This document shows positions 1 to 11,895 of a stretch of DNA of 64,000 nucleotides, in pieces. The notes below the pieces were generated by a model that was not told the origin of the DNA, did no database searches, and was given only the letters and a program-made list of their open reading frames with translations. The first letter of the stretch is position 1; the number at the start of each line of letters is the position of its first letter. Source of the DNA: Bathynomus jamesi (taxonomy: Eukaryota > Arthropoda > Malacostraca > Isopoda > Cirolanidae); contig JAJOZX010006148.1 of NCBI GenBank assembly GCA_023014485.1, positions 216,227 to 280,226 on the forward strand. Direction: 5' to 3'. The position numbers were made by a program, and so were the translations under genes.

Positions 1-537
1 TTTATAAGAGCTTATATTTTTTGAGACTTCAATTATATACATTTTTGGAACTACTTATTCGTCTTCTTCGTTTTAGCCATTTTTTTTAACTCGCAAAATC
101 GTTGACCGTGAATCTTCGTTTGACAAGCAGCACGTTTGCCGCCTTTCGACTTGAGCATCCTCGATTTAAGAAGAGAAAACATGAGAAAAAACGTGCAGAT
201 GATACACTGTTCTCTTGATCTTGCTTCCGGTGACTATTTTTTTTCAATTTCCAAGTTTAAACCAAAATAAAAAGGAAAGGTTTGAGGATATTTCATTGAC
301 CGGGTGTACAATGAAGTGAATATACTGTCCTGCATTTCGATAGTTTATAAAACTTAGAGGGTCTATATACAGTTTCGGAAAAAAGTTTGCCGAGAAACGT
401 AAACTTACAAATCAGAATTTTTTTTCCCTGAAATTAGTATTTTTTTTTTTTTTAGGATTTTTAAGAAATTTTTTCCAAAACTATACGTACAAGCTCAAAG
501 ATAAAACTTTACTTTGAGAGAGACAGCCTCTATAATT

Positions 538-540
<3 letters not shown>
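1..540. other. AT-rich non-coding flank
   Basis: No open reading frame, RNA signature or repeat boundary can be supported here. The stretch is AT-rich with several T and A homopolymers and ends in a microsatellite. Confidence 0.6.
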
Positions 541-577
<37 letters not shown>

Positions 578-598
578 GTGTGTGTGTGTGTGTGTGTG
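541..598. repeat. (AT)n(GT)n microsatellite
   Basis: About 35 bp of alternating AT followed by about 24 bp of GT. It abuts the first base of the 5' LTR, so the provirus sits in an alternating purine-pyrimidine tract. Confidence 0.9.
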
Positions 599-1679
599 TG
601 TAAAAATGAACCATAAATAATTCCCATATTCCTATATTATCTTATTCTTCATGTAATTCTTGTATTCATTTATATAGTTCTTGTATCCATTTTAAGAAAA
701 AGTATCCATTTTAAGTATCCATTTTAAAAATTCATGTGTTATATGGTTCATGTATTTATATAATCCTGTATATTCTTATATATTTAACTTTATATAATGC
801 CTATACTCATATGTATGTACGTGTGTGTATTCATTTTTACATAAGGACCAAAATCGCCCAACGCGAGTTTGGATAAAATTTTTGATTTGCTTTCTACTTT
901 GCTAAATAATTGGTGACCTGTTGTTTTTTAAAATCTCATAATCATTTTTTTAGATTTCGCTTAATAAGGAATCCTGCTTAAGCTTTGCAATGTTCATATT
1001 TTGTATACATTCTCTTTCGTTATAAAAGATGAGATCATGTCTTGCCTAAGCATTAAAATTGTACATCTTAAACCTTAAAATTTTACTCATATGCATATTT
1101 TAGTGTAAAGATGCATAGTCCGATTTCCACTTTTAGTTAACTTGGCAGATCATGATAACATCAGATCTGAAAAGTCGCGGTTTAAGATAAAAATATGGTT
1201 TCGTCTTCAAATATTTTGTTTACTCGTTCAAGCCTTACCACAGCTGAAAATTTACTTTATTTTCGAATATTGTAAAAAAATAATACAGCCTTTTTAGCAT
1301 TTAATAATAATGATGTTAGCAGTTTTTGGGTATATAAACCCAGTAAAAATCTTCCATTGTCATTCAGAAGCTAATTCAGAGGCTGAGCACTACCTGTACA
1401 TTTTAGCAGTAAATTACAGTAAAAGATAGTTTTTATCTTATCCTTCGAGCCTTGCTCTCTTCAGAAGAACTTAGTCATTAAACTTTCCGGATACGCTATA
1501 AGAAGAGTCCGGAACCTTCAGCATTTTTAGTAAGTCTATCAGAGTCCTCCGAGCCACTATAGAAGAACTCGGAGAGTAATATAGAAGAAAACTACTGCAA
1601 GTCACACATCCGTTGCTGCCACCTAACTAGAACCCCCGTCGACTTCGAACCACCCGGGCCATAGACGGAGGGGTTAACA
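599..1679 (+). repeat. 5' LTR
   Basis: 1,081 bp with TG...CA ends. It matches 9982-11064 almost base for base. The differences I found are a 3-bp insertion in the 3' copy near 10098, two adjacent substitutions (TGTAA versus TGTGC) near 1273, and one A more in the 5' copy near 1420. Confidence 0.95.
1331..1365 (+). promoter_or_regulatory. LTR core promoter: TATA box plus arthropod initiator
   Basis: TATATAA at 1331-1337 is followed 29 nt later by TCATTC at 1360-1365, which fits the arthropod initiator TCAKTY. This places the U3/R boundary near 1361. ATTAAA at 1478-1483 is a candidate poly(A) signal. The same set is present in the 3' LTR (TATA at 10717). Inferred from motif spacing. Confidence 0.65.
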
Positions 1680-1681
1680 AC

Positions 1682-1690
1682 TGGCGACCC
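1682..1690 (+). other. Primer-binding site
   Basis: TGGCGACCC begins 2 nt after the 5' LTR. It would pair with a tRNA 3' end of GGGTCGCCA. The first eight bases suit an arginine tRNA, but the isoacceptor is not proven. The following leader (1691-2403) is non-coding and AT-rich. Confidence 0.65.
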
Positions 1691-2403
1691 TTTAACCAGG
1701 ATCTTCACGACTGACAACTTCTGCATCCAGGATTCTTCCAGTCTTCCAGACCCTGGAACCAGAACCAACACCCAGTTGACCGGCGTGTCACGACTTCTAG
1801 TTCGTCACATCCACCCTTGAACCGGTGCGTCACGACTCCAAGTTCTCCACGCCTAGTTTTCATCCAAGAACAAGTGGCCAGCAAGACACGTCTTCAGGAC
1901 ACGTCTCTAAGGATTTCGCCGTAGGAATCTTGTTAAGTACAAAACTCTTTTTTAAATAATTCTAAACATTTGAAAAGTCAGTATTATTAACAGTTAATAT
2001 TTAGTATTGAGCCAGAATTAACACAAAACACAGTGAACACTTCAGACACCAGTGATACATTTTTTTTTGAAAACAGTATTTTCACAGAATTATTGTCACA
2101 GATTATTCACAGATTATTTCAGAGTTATTTCACAGTTATTTTTACTATTCTAGTTAGTATAGTATAATTTTATTTAATGTACCAAACATAGTATTACCAT
2201 ACCTTCACGTACATTCGAGTGAAATTTGTTTACATTTTTTATTTTTGTTTGCAATCTTTTCAAATTTTCCCCTAGTTAGGCAAATTGTTGTGCATTTATT
2301 TTTTTTAGATAGTGTAGTTAGGAAAACCCCTTAAGTGATCATTCCATAAATTAAGATCGGTCAAGCAGACCTAATTAGAACACATTAATAAGTACCTTCA
2401 CAT

Positions 2404-3808
2404 ATGAGCGATTCAGACGGTGCGCTTTCTGACATCGAAAATTTACCTACACCCATTTTTCCACCTACCCCGCGCCCTTCAAACATACTCCCAAACACAC
2501 AAACTTCAGATCCAGAACAAGCCAATATGTCTCAGTCTCAAACCCCCCCCAGCATACATTAACTTAGGCAGACTAGTAAACCTTCCTCATACTGTTTTAA
2601 TTTTTAAGGGGACCATAGATAATCGCTTTGTTGAACCACGCGTAAGACCTTGGATTGAATCTTTAGAGCAACATTTCTTACGCGAAAATACCGATGATGA
2701 TATAAAAATTAGGGAAGCAAAAAGATTTATCGACCCTAAAGAAGGGAATGCTCATGACACAGTCACCTACGTCCCATCAATTAGCGAAGCTACAACATGG
2801 GACGATTTTAAACAAAACTTATTAGAATTTTTTAAAGAAATAACACTTGCACAACCCTTAGCCACGTTAGAAGCAGTCTTCCAAGCTAAATGGAAGAAAG
2901 AGGAACACGAAGATTTAAACAATTTTATTACACGAACACATAAACTTGTAGGAGAAGCCCTCCGTGCCGCAGAAAATGCATGTGGCATAACTTTCACTTC
3001 GAAACAAAGAAATCTAATAGTAGCAACAACCATTTACCAAAACCTACCCGGAGCACCTAAAAAAAAGTTTCAGGAGTTTTTAAATGTTGACAAACCTGTA
3101 AGTGTAGCCATAAACAAAACACGGGAACATTACCCCGATTTAGCAAACCAAAACTACCGAAAGAGTAGAGAAACCCCGTACATTACATTCAACAGCAGCA
3201 GCCACAACACCAACAGCAACAACAACAACCCTATAAATCGAGGCCAATGCAGGGACACCACCCCAGAAACAAGCCCCCCAAACCCAGAATACACGCCCTC
3301 CTCCACAGTGTTTTAACTGCGATAGCTTTGGGCACATGATAAGTCAGTGTAATTATCCCTCTTATTGCTCCCACTGTCACGAACATGGTCATCGCCGTGG
3401 CGATCGCCAAAAGTGTGCTGATAAAGCCCCTGCAGGGTATAGACCCCACTTTCAGAAACCAAACCACCACGTTCCCAAAACGTATCCCAAAAGTCATCCA
3501 ATCCCCAGAAACCAGTCCATTCCCAGCCTCAGTCGAACTACCAACCCAATAGATTACGACCACAGGGTCAACCACACTCTTACCCCATGTACAAACCTCA
3601 GTACAACCAGCAAGGTCAACTAGTTCGGTACGTAGAAGTACCCGTGGAGGAATCATTTTCCCCAGAGTACAGTTTTCAAGAACACCCTCCAGCGTATGGT
3701 AATCCCGTAGAATATGACCCAGGTCCTCCCATAGAAGACCATTCGAGCCCTTTTTTAGACCCTACATTGGAGGCAGGGTTCAACCTCCGCCCTCCTAAAT
3801 TACAGTAA
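2404..3808 (+). pseudogene. gag: gag (capsid/nucleocapsid), frameshifted
   Basis: The likely start is the ATG at 2404, which opens an acidic then Pro-rich N-terminus. That frame runs into a C8 homopolymer at 2543-2550, and the capsid-like reading continues one base out of phase to 3316. The capsid part (about 2570-3150) is a helical, charged region of Ty3/gypsy type with no catalytic residues expected. A second phase change lies near 3180-3310. The third frame then gives two zinc knuckles, a CX2CX4HX4C at 3309-3350 and a CX2CX4HX7C just after, which are the RNA-binding nucleocapsid. A basic, Pro/Gln-rich tail follows in yet another phase to the stop at 3808. The role is particle assembly and RNA packaging in the cytoplasm. 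Several shifts sit at homopolymers, so sequencing error is as likely as decay. Confidence 0.8.
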
Positions 3809-4397
3809 TGAACCCAGATACGCACACAAACTCCCCATCAGGATAATAGGTGCGGACCTCCTAGATTTAATAATAAATTGTAGCACCGATAACCAAGATT
3901 TAACTGCTCTCCTAGATACAGGAGCACACGCGACGTTAATTAAGAAACAATGTGTAGATGAATTATTAGAGAATACAAATTACAAATATGAACTTAAGGC
4001 ACCATCCTGCCAACTCAGAGGAGTTACGGGCACACCCATACCTACATACGGAGAAATTGAGTTATATTTAGAAGTTGGAAACGCGGTATACCCCGCGAAA
4101 TGTTGTATAGTGGACACAGTCGCCACCTTTCAGACAGACATCCTACTAGGTATGGATTTTTTTAACCGGAATCAATGGGAGATTTACCCAGCCGGAAAGT
4201 TAGTAAAGTGTCGAAATAGGACACACCATCTCCGTGAGAATGACAGACAGCTTAATGCTAATAGAATTAGTCAGTTCAGATTTCCGAAAGAAATAGGAAA
4301 CCCCCTCCACTTGATAGCAGTTCAAGTCAGCCGGTTGTATCCAGAGGGACAACCGCTCCAGAAATCAGACCCCAGGGTAATCAGTTCCAGTTGTTGA
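3790..4397 (+). CDS. Aspartic protease of the provirus
   Basis: An open frame from about 3790 carries the retroviral protease active site L-L-D-T-G-A at 3909-3926 and, further on, the hydrophobic I-L-L-G-M-D-F motif near 4140-4160 (the ILG signature). Retropepsins work as homodimers that cut Gag and Pol. The frame closes at 4397, while the following RT region is one phase over with overlap near 4370-4397. This could be a natural ribosomal frameshift, but with so many other breaks an indel is equally plausible. Confidence 0.8.
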
Positions 4398-7300
4398 ATC
4401 CAGTTGGATCAACACAGTCAGTTTCCAGTCAGTCAGTTTCCAGTCAGTCAGTTTCCAGTCAGCCAGTTTCCAGTCAGCCAGTTTCCAGTCAGCCAGTTTC
4501 CAGTCAGCCAGCTTCAGTTCAGCCAATAAGGCAAATTTTAGTCGCCGAACCAGAGTCAGATTCACAATTTTTCATATGCCCTACCGAGCATATAACAGTA
4601 GCACCTTATGAGAAGATTTGTTTCCTAGCAAAAGTAGTTAACAGTCAAGGAAAATTATTAGAGTCAGAGCGTACTCTGATTACAGAGAAAAGTAATTTCA
4701 AAAGAGATGTTCTTATTGCCCAAGTCCTTAGTCAGAGTCAGAATTCAGCTATCCCTGTTGTTTGTTTAAACAAAGGAAAAAGTCCTATAGAATTAACTTC
4801 AAATCAGAAAATAGGAACTGTTTCCACAGTAGAAGTAGATTCAGATTTCCCCATCAGTATGATAAATCGTGTTTCCAGTTCCTTAGAGTTAAATCCTTCA
4901 GTATTAAAAGAATATAAGAAATGTCTGGAGCACTCCCTTCAGGAGTCACCAGCTTTACAGGATCCCAAACTAATGGAATCACTTCTCGATTTCCTGATAA
5001 GAAATAGAGATGTGATTGCCCTAAAAGGAGATCCTCTGGGCCGAACTAATTTGGTCCCTTTTGAAATCAAGTTGGAACCCAATTCCAAACCCATTTTCAT
5101 TCCTCCCTATCGGGTTCCACATTCCCAATTAGTCACTATTGAGGAACACATCAAGGACATGTTGGAGCAGGATGTCATTCAGCCTTCAGCTAGTCCCTGG
5201 TCCGCTCCTATGATTCTCGTCTCCAAAAAGGACGGAACATCTCGCCCTTGTATAGATTTTAGACGCCTGAACAACATTACCATCCCAGACCGTTTCCCGA
5301 TTCCAAACATGCAGGAAACAATTCTGAACGTAGGGAAAGCGAACTTTTTTCATCCCTCGATTTAGCATCGGGTTATTGGCAAATGGAGGTCAGTCCCGAA
5401 TCTCGGGCATTGACTGCTTTCTCCACTAACCGAGGCCATTACGAATTCCAGGTTTTACCTTTCGGAGTCCGAAATGGGCCTGCTAATTTCTCTAGGTTGA
5501 TGAATATAGTCCTTTCCGACCTATTAGGTGTCGAAGCTCTCGTTTATCTTGACGATATTATCGTCTACAGTTCGGACATAAAAACACACTTTCAACGCCT
5601 TCAGAATGTGCTATCACACTTGAGAAAAGCACACCTTAAACTGAAGCTTGCAAAGTGCAATTTTTTACAAGAATCCCTGGTATACCTAGGATTCCTACTC
5701 TCGTCCACAGGAATTAAACCTGATCCAGCCAAACTCGAAGCCCTGGAAAGGTACCCTGTACCCAAAACCATCGACGACGCCCGTGCATTTATTGGTTTTG
5801 TCGGATTCTATCGGAACTTTATCCCCCAATTTTCAAATATTGCTAAACCCATTACTAATTTGTTCCAGAAAAATTCGAAATTTAACTGGGAATCCGATCA
5901 CCAACATGCCTTTGAAACTTTAATTAATAAACTAACCTGTCATCCCATTTTACAATATCCTGATTACACAAGACCCTTCATCATAGCCACAGATGCTTCC
6001 TCCTATGGACTAGGAGCCGTCCTGTTACAGGACGTAGACGGTGTGGAATTACCCATTGCTTATGCCAGTCAACTTCTCTCTGCACCTCAACGGAATTATT
6101 CCACTACGGACCGAGAGGCCCTAGCGGTATATTGGGCTTTGAAAAAATTCCGAAATATCGTCTATGGCTACGATGTAACCATCAAGACTGATCATAAGCC
6201 ACTCACGTACCTCTTCAAGGACAAGCTACTTGAAGGACGATTGAGTAGATGGGCTCTGTTGATTCAGGACTTTGCAGCAAAAATCGTATACAAACCGGGA
6301 AAACTGCAAGTTATTCCAGACGGATTGTCGAGACTCAAGCCCGACGCCCAAGTGAATAAAATAGGAATTCTTCCTGTGTTCGACTACGAGTGTCTGCAAT
6401 ACTCCCAACAACAGGACCAACACACCCAAAACCTTCGGGCGCGCCTGGAACAAAAGGAACCATCGAAGGTAAAAGAACAGTACAACCTCAAAGATGGGCT
6501 CGTACATTTCAGGAACGAAGATGGAAATGACCTCGTGGAGATACCAAAGGATCTCGTCGATATAGCCATTGGACTTTGTCACGACTCACCTTTGTATGGA
6601 CACATGGGGCCGGATCGCACCATCAAGAGTCTTTTGGAGCGATACCACTTTCCCGAGATGAACAGAAAGGTACAAGAATACATCGCCGAATGTCCGTCGT
6701 GTTTAAAGCATAAGGGCAACGTACCATCCACAGCTCCGATGCATAAATATCCAGTATGCCAAAGGCCCTGGCAAAGAACTGGAATGGATATACTGGGACC
6801 ATTTCCCAAAACGTCAAAGGGAAATCAGTACATCATTGTGTTTACGGACCACTTCTCGCGTTACAGCGAAGTAGCCGCCATTCCAGACCAGACCTCGGAA
6901 ACTGTGGCAAGAGCCCTAGTGGAACGCGTCATCCAAAATCATACCACTCCTTCCATCCTAATCTCGGATAACGCCCTTAGTTTCACTTCCAAACTGTTCG
7001 AGTCACTCTGTAACATGTGTAAAATTAAAAATACACACATTGTGGCATACCATCCGCAGGCAAACGGCTTAGTGGAAAGGCACAATCGAAAGATCTTGGA
7101 AGCCCTGCGCCACGTTGTCGATGCATCCTCCCGTACATGGGATGATTCCCTTCCCATGGTACAAACAGCCATCAACAATGGCTATAATGTGTCCATCGGG
7201 GACACCCCTCATTTCGTCCTCTATCACTACGACAAGCGTCTACCTTTTGATTTGCCCGACCAAACCGACCCGGCAGTTCTAACATCTTCCGAAATGGCAG

Positions 7301-8130
7301 AAGCAAATCAGCAACTAGCTGAACGATCTTTCAAGATTTTTGACATAATCCGCTATGCCCTCGACCAACGAAACCAACAGATGGAGCAAGAGCAACATAG
7401 GCGTCATCCCCGTCAACGGACTATAATCGTCGGTATGCGATGTTATCTGAAGAGCGTGAAACCGCCAGGTGCTCATCGCAAATTATACCCAAAATGGGAT
7501 GGCCCATATAGGATTATGAAAAACCTCGGAAAAAATCGTTATGAAATCCTCGACCTCCGGGATCATTCCAAACTAAAGATCATTCACGCTGACAATTTGA
7601 AGATAGCTTCCGAACAACACCTTCCCAAAAAACAGCTGCCAGGCGTTCGAGCCGCCTATCCTTCAAAAGGTCAAGATATTAACAAATCGGGCAGGGATCA
7701 AAAAACTGAAGTGGTCACCGCGGGAACCGCTACCCATGACGAAGATTGGTACCTCGTAATACCACCAGTACTCGAGGCAATCTCTGAACAAGAGGAGGCC
7801 CCAGAGCCAAGCGTCCCATCGGACCCAGACCCTGGAGAAACCCCTTCGAGAGGATCACTCAGTGGAACTCCACCATCTCCTCCAACTCCACCATCTCCTC
7901 TGTCACCACCCTCACCGATTGATGATCGACGCACGGACCCTACATACCGCCCGCAAATGCATCACCCACGTGAACTAGAACCTTCACATAAGAAACGAAC
8001 CCGCTCAGAATCCGAGCTCAACGGTCGACCCCCATTGCCACCAAAACGAGGCCGACCCCTTCGCCCACAAACACAAGTATCCACACAACCACCCCCAGCT
8101 CCGTATAACCTAAGGCGTAGAAATGAATAA
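4391..8130 (+). CDS. pol: pol: reverse transcriptase, RNase H, integrase
   Basis: The first part (4391-5365) holds the linker minisatellite and the RT fingers up to the CIDFRRLN motif. A T6 run at 5345-5350 then breaks the frame and RT resumes at about 5350 in the next phase. The 915-codon part from 5383 has the RT active site YLDD at residues 55-58, RNase H with ATDAS (catalytic Asp at residue 204), an HHCC zinc finger (residues 405-445), and the integrase triad Asp469, Asp529, Glu565 (D,D35E spacing). A GPY-like C-terminal module lies near residues 705-740. About 170 Pro/Arg-rich residues follow integrase, including a run of P-P-S-P repeats, which is long for the family. Copying of genomic RNA to DNA occurs in the particle and integration in the nucleus. 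The env ATG at 8123 overlaps the stop. Confidence 0.93.
4421..4525 (+). repeat. 15-bp coding minisatellite between protease and RT
   Basis: Six near-perfect tandem copies of a 15-bp unit (gtttccagtcagtca or gtttccagtcagcca) plus a degenerate seventh. In the pol frame each unit encodes V-S-S-Q-S or V-S-S-Q-P. The sequence keeps phase because the unit is a multiple of three. Confidence 0.95.
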
Positions 8131-9856
8131 AATTGTCCCCCTTATAATTTTCCAAATTATTTACTCTTGTAGCCTAGCATTAAAATTTCTACCGGAGTTG
8201 TTATAGAAAAACTTGCAGAAGGTAAATTTTTGAAAGGGCACGCAGACCTTTATATAAATTTGCAACCCCCTGCTAGAATTAAAATCAATCTCCTTCAGAT
8301 ACAAACCCAATTAAAAACGTTTGAAAGTAAAGTCCAGAATTCTTTCCAAGGAAAAGATCAGATTAGTCGCGTTCTGTTAGAAAATACCCTCGAAAATATT
8401 CAAACTACAGCACGCGCCCTATCAGAAATATTAGCCTTACCATGGATACAAACTGAAACTAAAAATTCAGAAAACTTTAACCAAAGAAGTAAAAGGGGAC
8501 TGATAGATATAGGAGGGAAACTGTTCAAAGGTTTATTCGGATTAGCAACCGAAGAAGATATTAAAAGAATTGAACTTAAATTGAATCTCTTCGCGCGAAA
8601 TCGACAATATAATGGACACATGTTAGAACAAACTATTAGGTCATTACACGAAAACAATCGCTTCCTCCACTCCCTTTCGGACAGATTCACATACCTTGAA
8701 TCCATGTTAGCTCAATACAAAGAACACAAAAGATATCTAGAATTAATAGAGATAATGAACCTACAAGTAACCCTAATCGATAAATACTTACAACGAATAA
8801 CTACGATTCATTCCAAGGTTTTGCGTGCAACCCAGCTAGCCCATGGAAAAATCACTCTTTCCACCCTAATACCATGGGAAATACTTCAGTCCTTGATTCA
8901 CACCGCCCAGTCACAATTAAAATTATCACCCATATTCCCACTCAACCACACTAATTACCCTCAATTTCTAGAATACACCTGGACTGTACATGGACCACGC
9001 CCCTACACATACCTCATAATTATACCATTTTTCGATGTCCTCACTTATGACGTATATAAATTTCACCCTTTCCCAACACCCTACCAAAAACTCTAATGTC
9101 TATCGATTGTATTTACCCACCGTACCACCTTACCTTTTCCTCACCAAAGATCTATCAGCTTATTCTATGATGTCAGATAGCGACGTCCGGCATTGCCGAT
9201 TCCCGCAACCAAATAAACAACTCGTCTGCCCTCCACTCAAACCAGTTATTCTTCCAACTACTAGGTCTTGCTTTATCGATTAATTCGTGACCGGCATGCC
9301 CCGTATGTTCATTTAAAAAATTTCATTCCCCTAAAACCATCCAACTACGAATTGGACCAGACATCTGGGTTTCTTCGCGAACAGGACTGCCGCTACTCTC
9401 GAGTGTCCATCGAATTATTCCCTCATCACAATCCCTATGGTTATTCGGCTACCAATTGGTTGCTCCTTGCGTTCAAAAGCCCTCCAAATATACAACCCGT
9501 ACAAGGTTACCCTTAATAACTCATACCCATTCCCGTCGCAAATTAAATTTAAACCCGTCATAGAGATCTTAAATCTCTCCATAAAACCTGTAACCATCCT
9601 ACCCGAACTACATGCCCCTGAATGGAATGATCAATTGAGCCGGTTTAAAATTTCGGATGATAACCAAAATAACCTCTTACAAATACTACAACCGGTAACC
9701 ATTTTCTCAACATCTGCCGTTAGTATCATTATTGTATGTGCTATTATCCTCGGTATATTTGTGGTGAAAAGATCATTCTGGGAACAAAGAAAACCAAGTG
9801 ACACGGAACATGAAACTATTTATGCACGACCAAGAGTGCGTACCCAGACCACGTGA
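8123..9856 (+). pseudogene. env: env, errantivirus/baculovirus-F-like, frameshifted
   Basis: The probable start is the ATG at 8123, overlapping the pol stop (ATGAATAA). The first 21 codons form a hydrophobic signal peptide. That frame then ends and the next phase (from about 8200 to 9096) carries the ectodomain: a furin-like RSKR site near 8491-8502 followed by a Gly/Phe/Leu-rich fusion-peptide-like segment and a long amphipathic region. Two more phase changes lie near 9090 and 9275 and a fourth near 9500. The last frame (to 9856) has a hydrophobic transmembrane stretch of about 20 residues at roughly 9705-9765 ending in a basic stop-transfer, and a short cytoplasmic tail. Such glycoproteins mediate membrane fusion and cell-to-cell spread of errantiviruses. 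As sequenced the reading frame is broken in at least four places. Confidence 0.82.
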
Positions 9857-9970
9857 ACTAGACTTAACCACCCGACTTATGTTGTATATATAAATCTGTA
9901 TTATAAAACCCATAGTTATCATCTAGTTAGCATTAGTTAGGATGTTACATTATTATATTAATATCATTCT

Positions 9971-9981
9971 AGAGGAAGCCC
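9971..9981 (+). other. Polypurine tract
   Basis: AGAGGAAG lies just upstream of the 3' LTR first base at 9982, the position expected for the plus-strand primer. It is short and followed by CCC, so the exact primer end is uncertain. Confidence 0.55.
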
Positions 9982-11060
9982 TGTAAAAATGAACCATAAA
10001 TAATTCCCATATTCCTATATTATCTTATTCTTCATGTAATTCTTGTATTCATTTATATAGTTCTTGTATCCATTTTAAGAAAAAGTATCCATTTTAAGAA
10101 ATATCCATTTTAAAAATTCATGTGTTATATGGTTCATGTATTTATATAATCCTGTATATTCTTATATATTTAACTTTATATAATGCCTATACTCATATGT
10201 ATGTACGTGTGTGTATTCATTTTTACATAAGGACCAAAATCGCCCAACGCGAGTTTGGATAAAATTTTTGATTTGCTTTCTACTTTGCTAAATAATTGGT
10301 GACCTGTTGTTTTTTAAAATCTCATAATCATTTTTTTAGATTTCGCTTAATAAGGAATCCTGCTTAAGCTTTGCAATGTTCATATTTTGTATACATTCTC
10401 TTTCGTTATAAAAGATGAGATCATGTCTTGCCTAAGCATTAAAATTGTACATCTTAAACCTTAAAATTTTACTCATATGCATATTTTAGTGTAAAGATGC
10501 ATAGTCCGATTTCCACTTTTAGTTAACTTGGCAGATCATGATAACATCAGATCTGAAAAGTCGCGGTTTAAGATAAAAATATGGTTTCGTCTTCAAATAT
10601 TTTGTTTACTCGTTCAAGCCTTACCACAGCTGAAAATTTACTTTATTTTCGAATATTGTGCAAAAATAATACAGCCTTTTTAGCATTTAATAATAATGAT
10701 GTTAGCAGTTTTTGGGTATATAAACCCAGTAAAAATCTTCCATTGTCATTCAGAAGCTAATTCAGAGGCTGAGCACTACCTGTACATTTTAGCAGTAAAT
10801 TACAGTAAAGATAGTTTTTATCTTATCCTTCGAGCCTTGCTCTCTTCAGAAGAACTTAGTCATTAAACTTTCCGGATACGCTATAAGAAGAGTCCGGAAC
10901 CTTCAGCATTTTTAGTAAGTCTATCAGAGTCCTCCGAGCCACTATAGAAGAACTCGGAGAGTAATATAGAAGAAAACTACTGCAAGTCACACATCCGTTG
11001 CTGCCACCTAACTAGAACCCCCGTCGACTTCGAACCACCCGGGCCATAGACGGAGGGGTT

Positions 11061-11064
<4 letters not shown>
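9982..11064 (+). repeat. 3' LTR
   Basis: 1,083 bp with TG...CA ends, nearly identical to the 5' LTR. It ends directly in (TA)n. Confidence 0.95.
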
Positions 11065-11099
<35 letters not shown>

Positions 11100-11225
11100 G
11101 TAATGTCGCAACATTATACGAAAAATGAGTTCCCCAACTAATTTTCTCAGCATATCTCCGGTCGCATCATGTTAAATGGAAAAAAATTATAATAATAAAA
11201 AACCCTTCAAAGCCAGGAATATATA

Positions 11226-11260
<35 letters not shown>

Positions 11261-11262
11261 CG

Positions 11263-11338
<76 letters not shown>

Positions 11339-11342
11339 TATA
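11065..11342. repeat. (TA)n microsatellites
   Basis: (TA)n at 11065-11096 and a larger interrupted tract at 11220-11342. The 120 bp between them begins CAGGTAATGTCGC after TA, possibly a worn DNA-transposon end. The apparent Tyr/Ile-repeat ORF here is a microsatellite artefact. 11343-11572 is unremarkable AT-rich sequence. Confidence 0.85.
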
Positions 11343-11895
11343 TAACACACACAACCTACTTTATAATTAAGCAGAAGCCGAGTCAATAAACATTACGCGA
11401 CAACGTTAATACAACTTGGTGCATACTTCAACAGCCGAGAGAACACAAGCTTTTGCGTCCAGAGATGTTTTCCGTACTAACCCTCTGCACTCGAGATAAT
11501 AGAAGCATTTCATATAGATCTGATGTAAAACATAGGGTCCCATAAATGGAGTATTAACCATAAACGTATGATTTTGCATTATGCAAAATAATGCGTGTTC
11601 ATGCGTGATATATATAAATATATATACACACAGGGTGTTATCAAATTATGTTTCATAAATTAGTATACATATTCAGGACGTCGAAGTGAAGAGAAAAGTT
11701 TCTATGAACACAAATCGGCAATCGGTTCGTTTCCGAGATACTTTGCTTTTTTGCCGAGGACAATCCAATTAAAATGAAAGTCATTAAAGTTTATCAAAGT
11801 TTTTTACAGCAAGTACTCAAATGGTTTCCCTGCATCAGAGTACATGCTTCAACGCGTTTTGAACATTTTTCCGCGTACGTTCGAAACACACACAA

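Larger units (their letters stand above)
599..11064 (+). mobile_element. Ty3/gypsy errantivirus-like provirus with env
   Basis: A complete LTR element of about 10.5 kb in the order LTR, primer-binding site, gag, protease, RT/RNase H/integrase, env, polypurine tract, LTR. Both LTRs start TGTAAAAATG and end GGGGTTAACA. I see only two substitutions and two short indels between them, so the insertion is recent on the usual LTR-clock argument. Env carries a furin-type RSKR site followed by a Gly-rich hydrophobic segment, as in insect errantivirus envelopes of the baculovirus-F type. About ten single-base frame changes interrupt the reading frames, so this copy as written could not make full Gag, Pol or Env. 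The left flank is (AT)n(GT)n and the right flank (TA)n. No clean target-site duplication is visible, which replication slippage could explain. Confidence 0.93.

Noticed and set aside
6226..6582. Antisense ORFs within pol, PLE and LINE reading frames
   Set aside because: Shadows of conserved coding sequence on the opposite strand, with no motif support.
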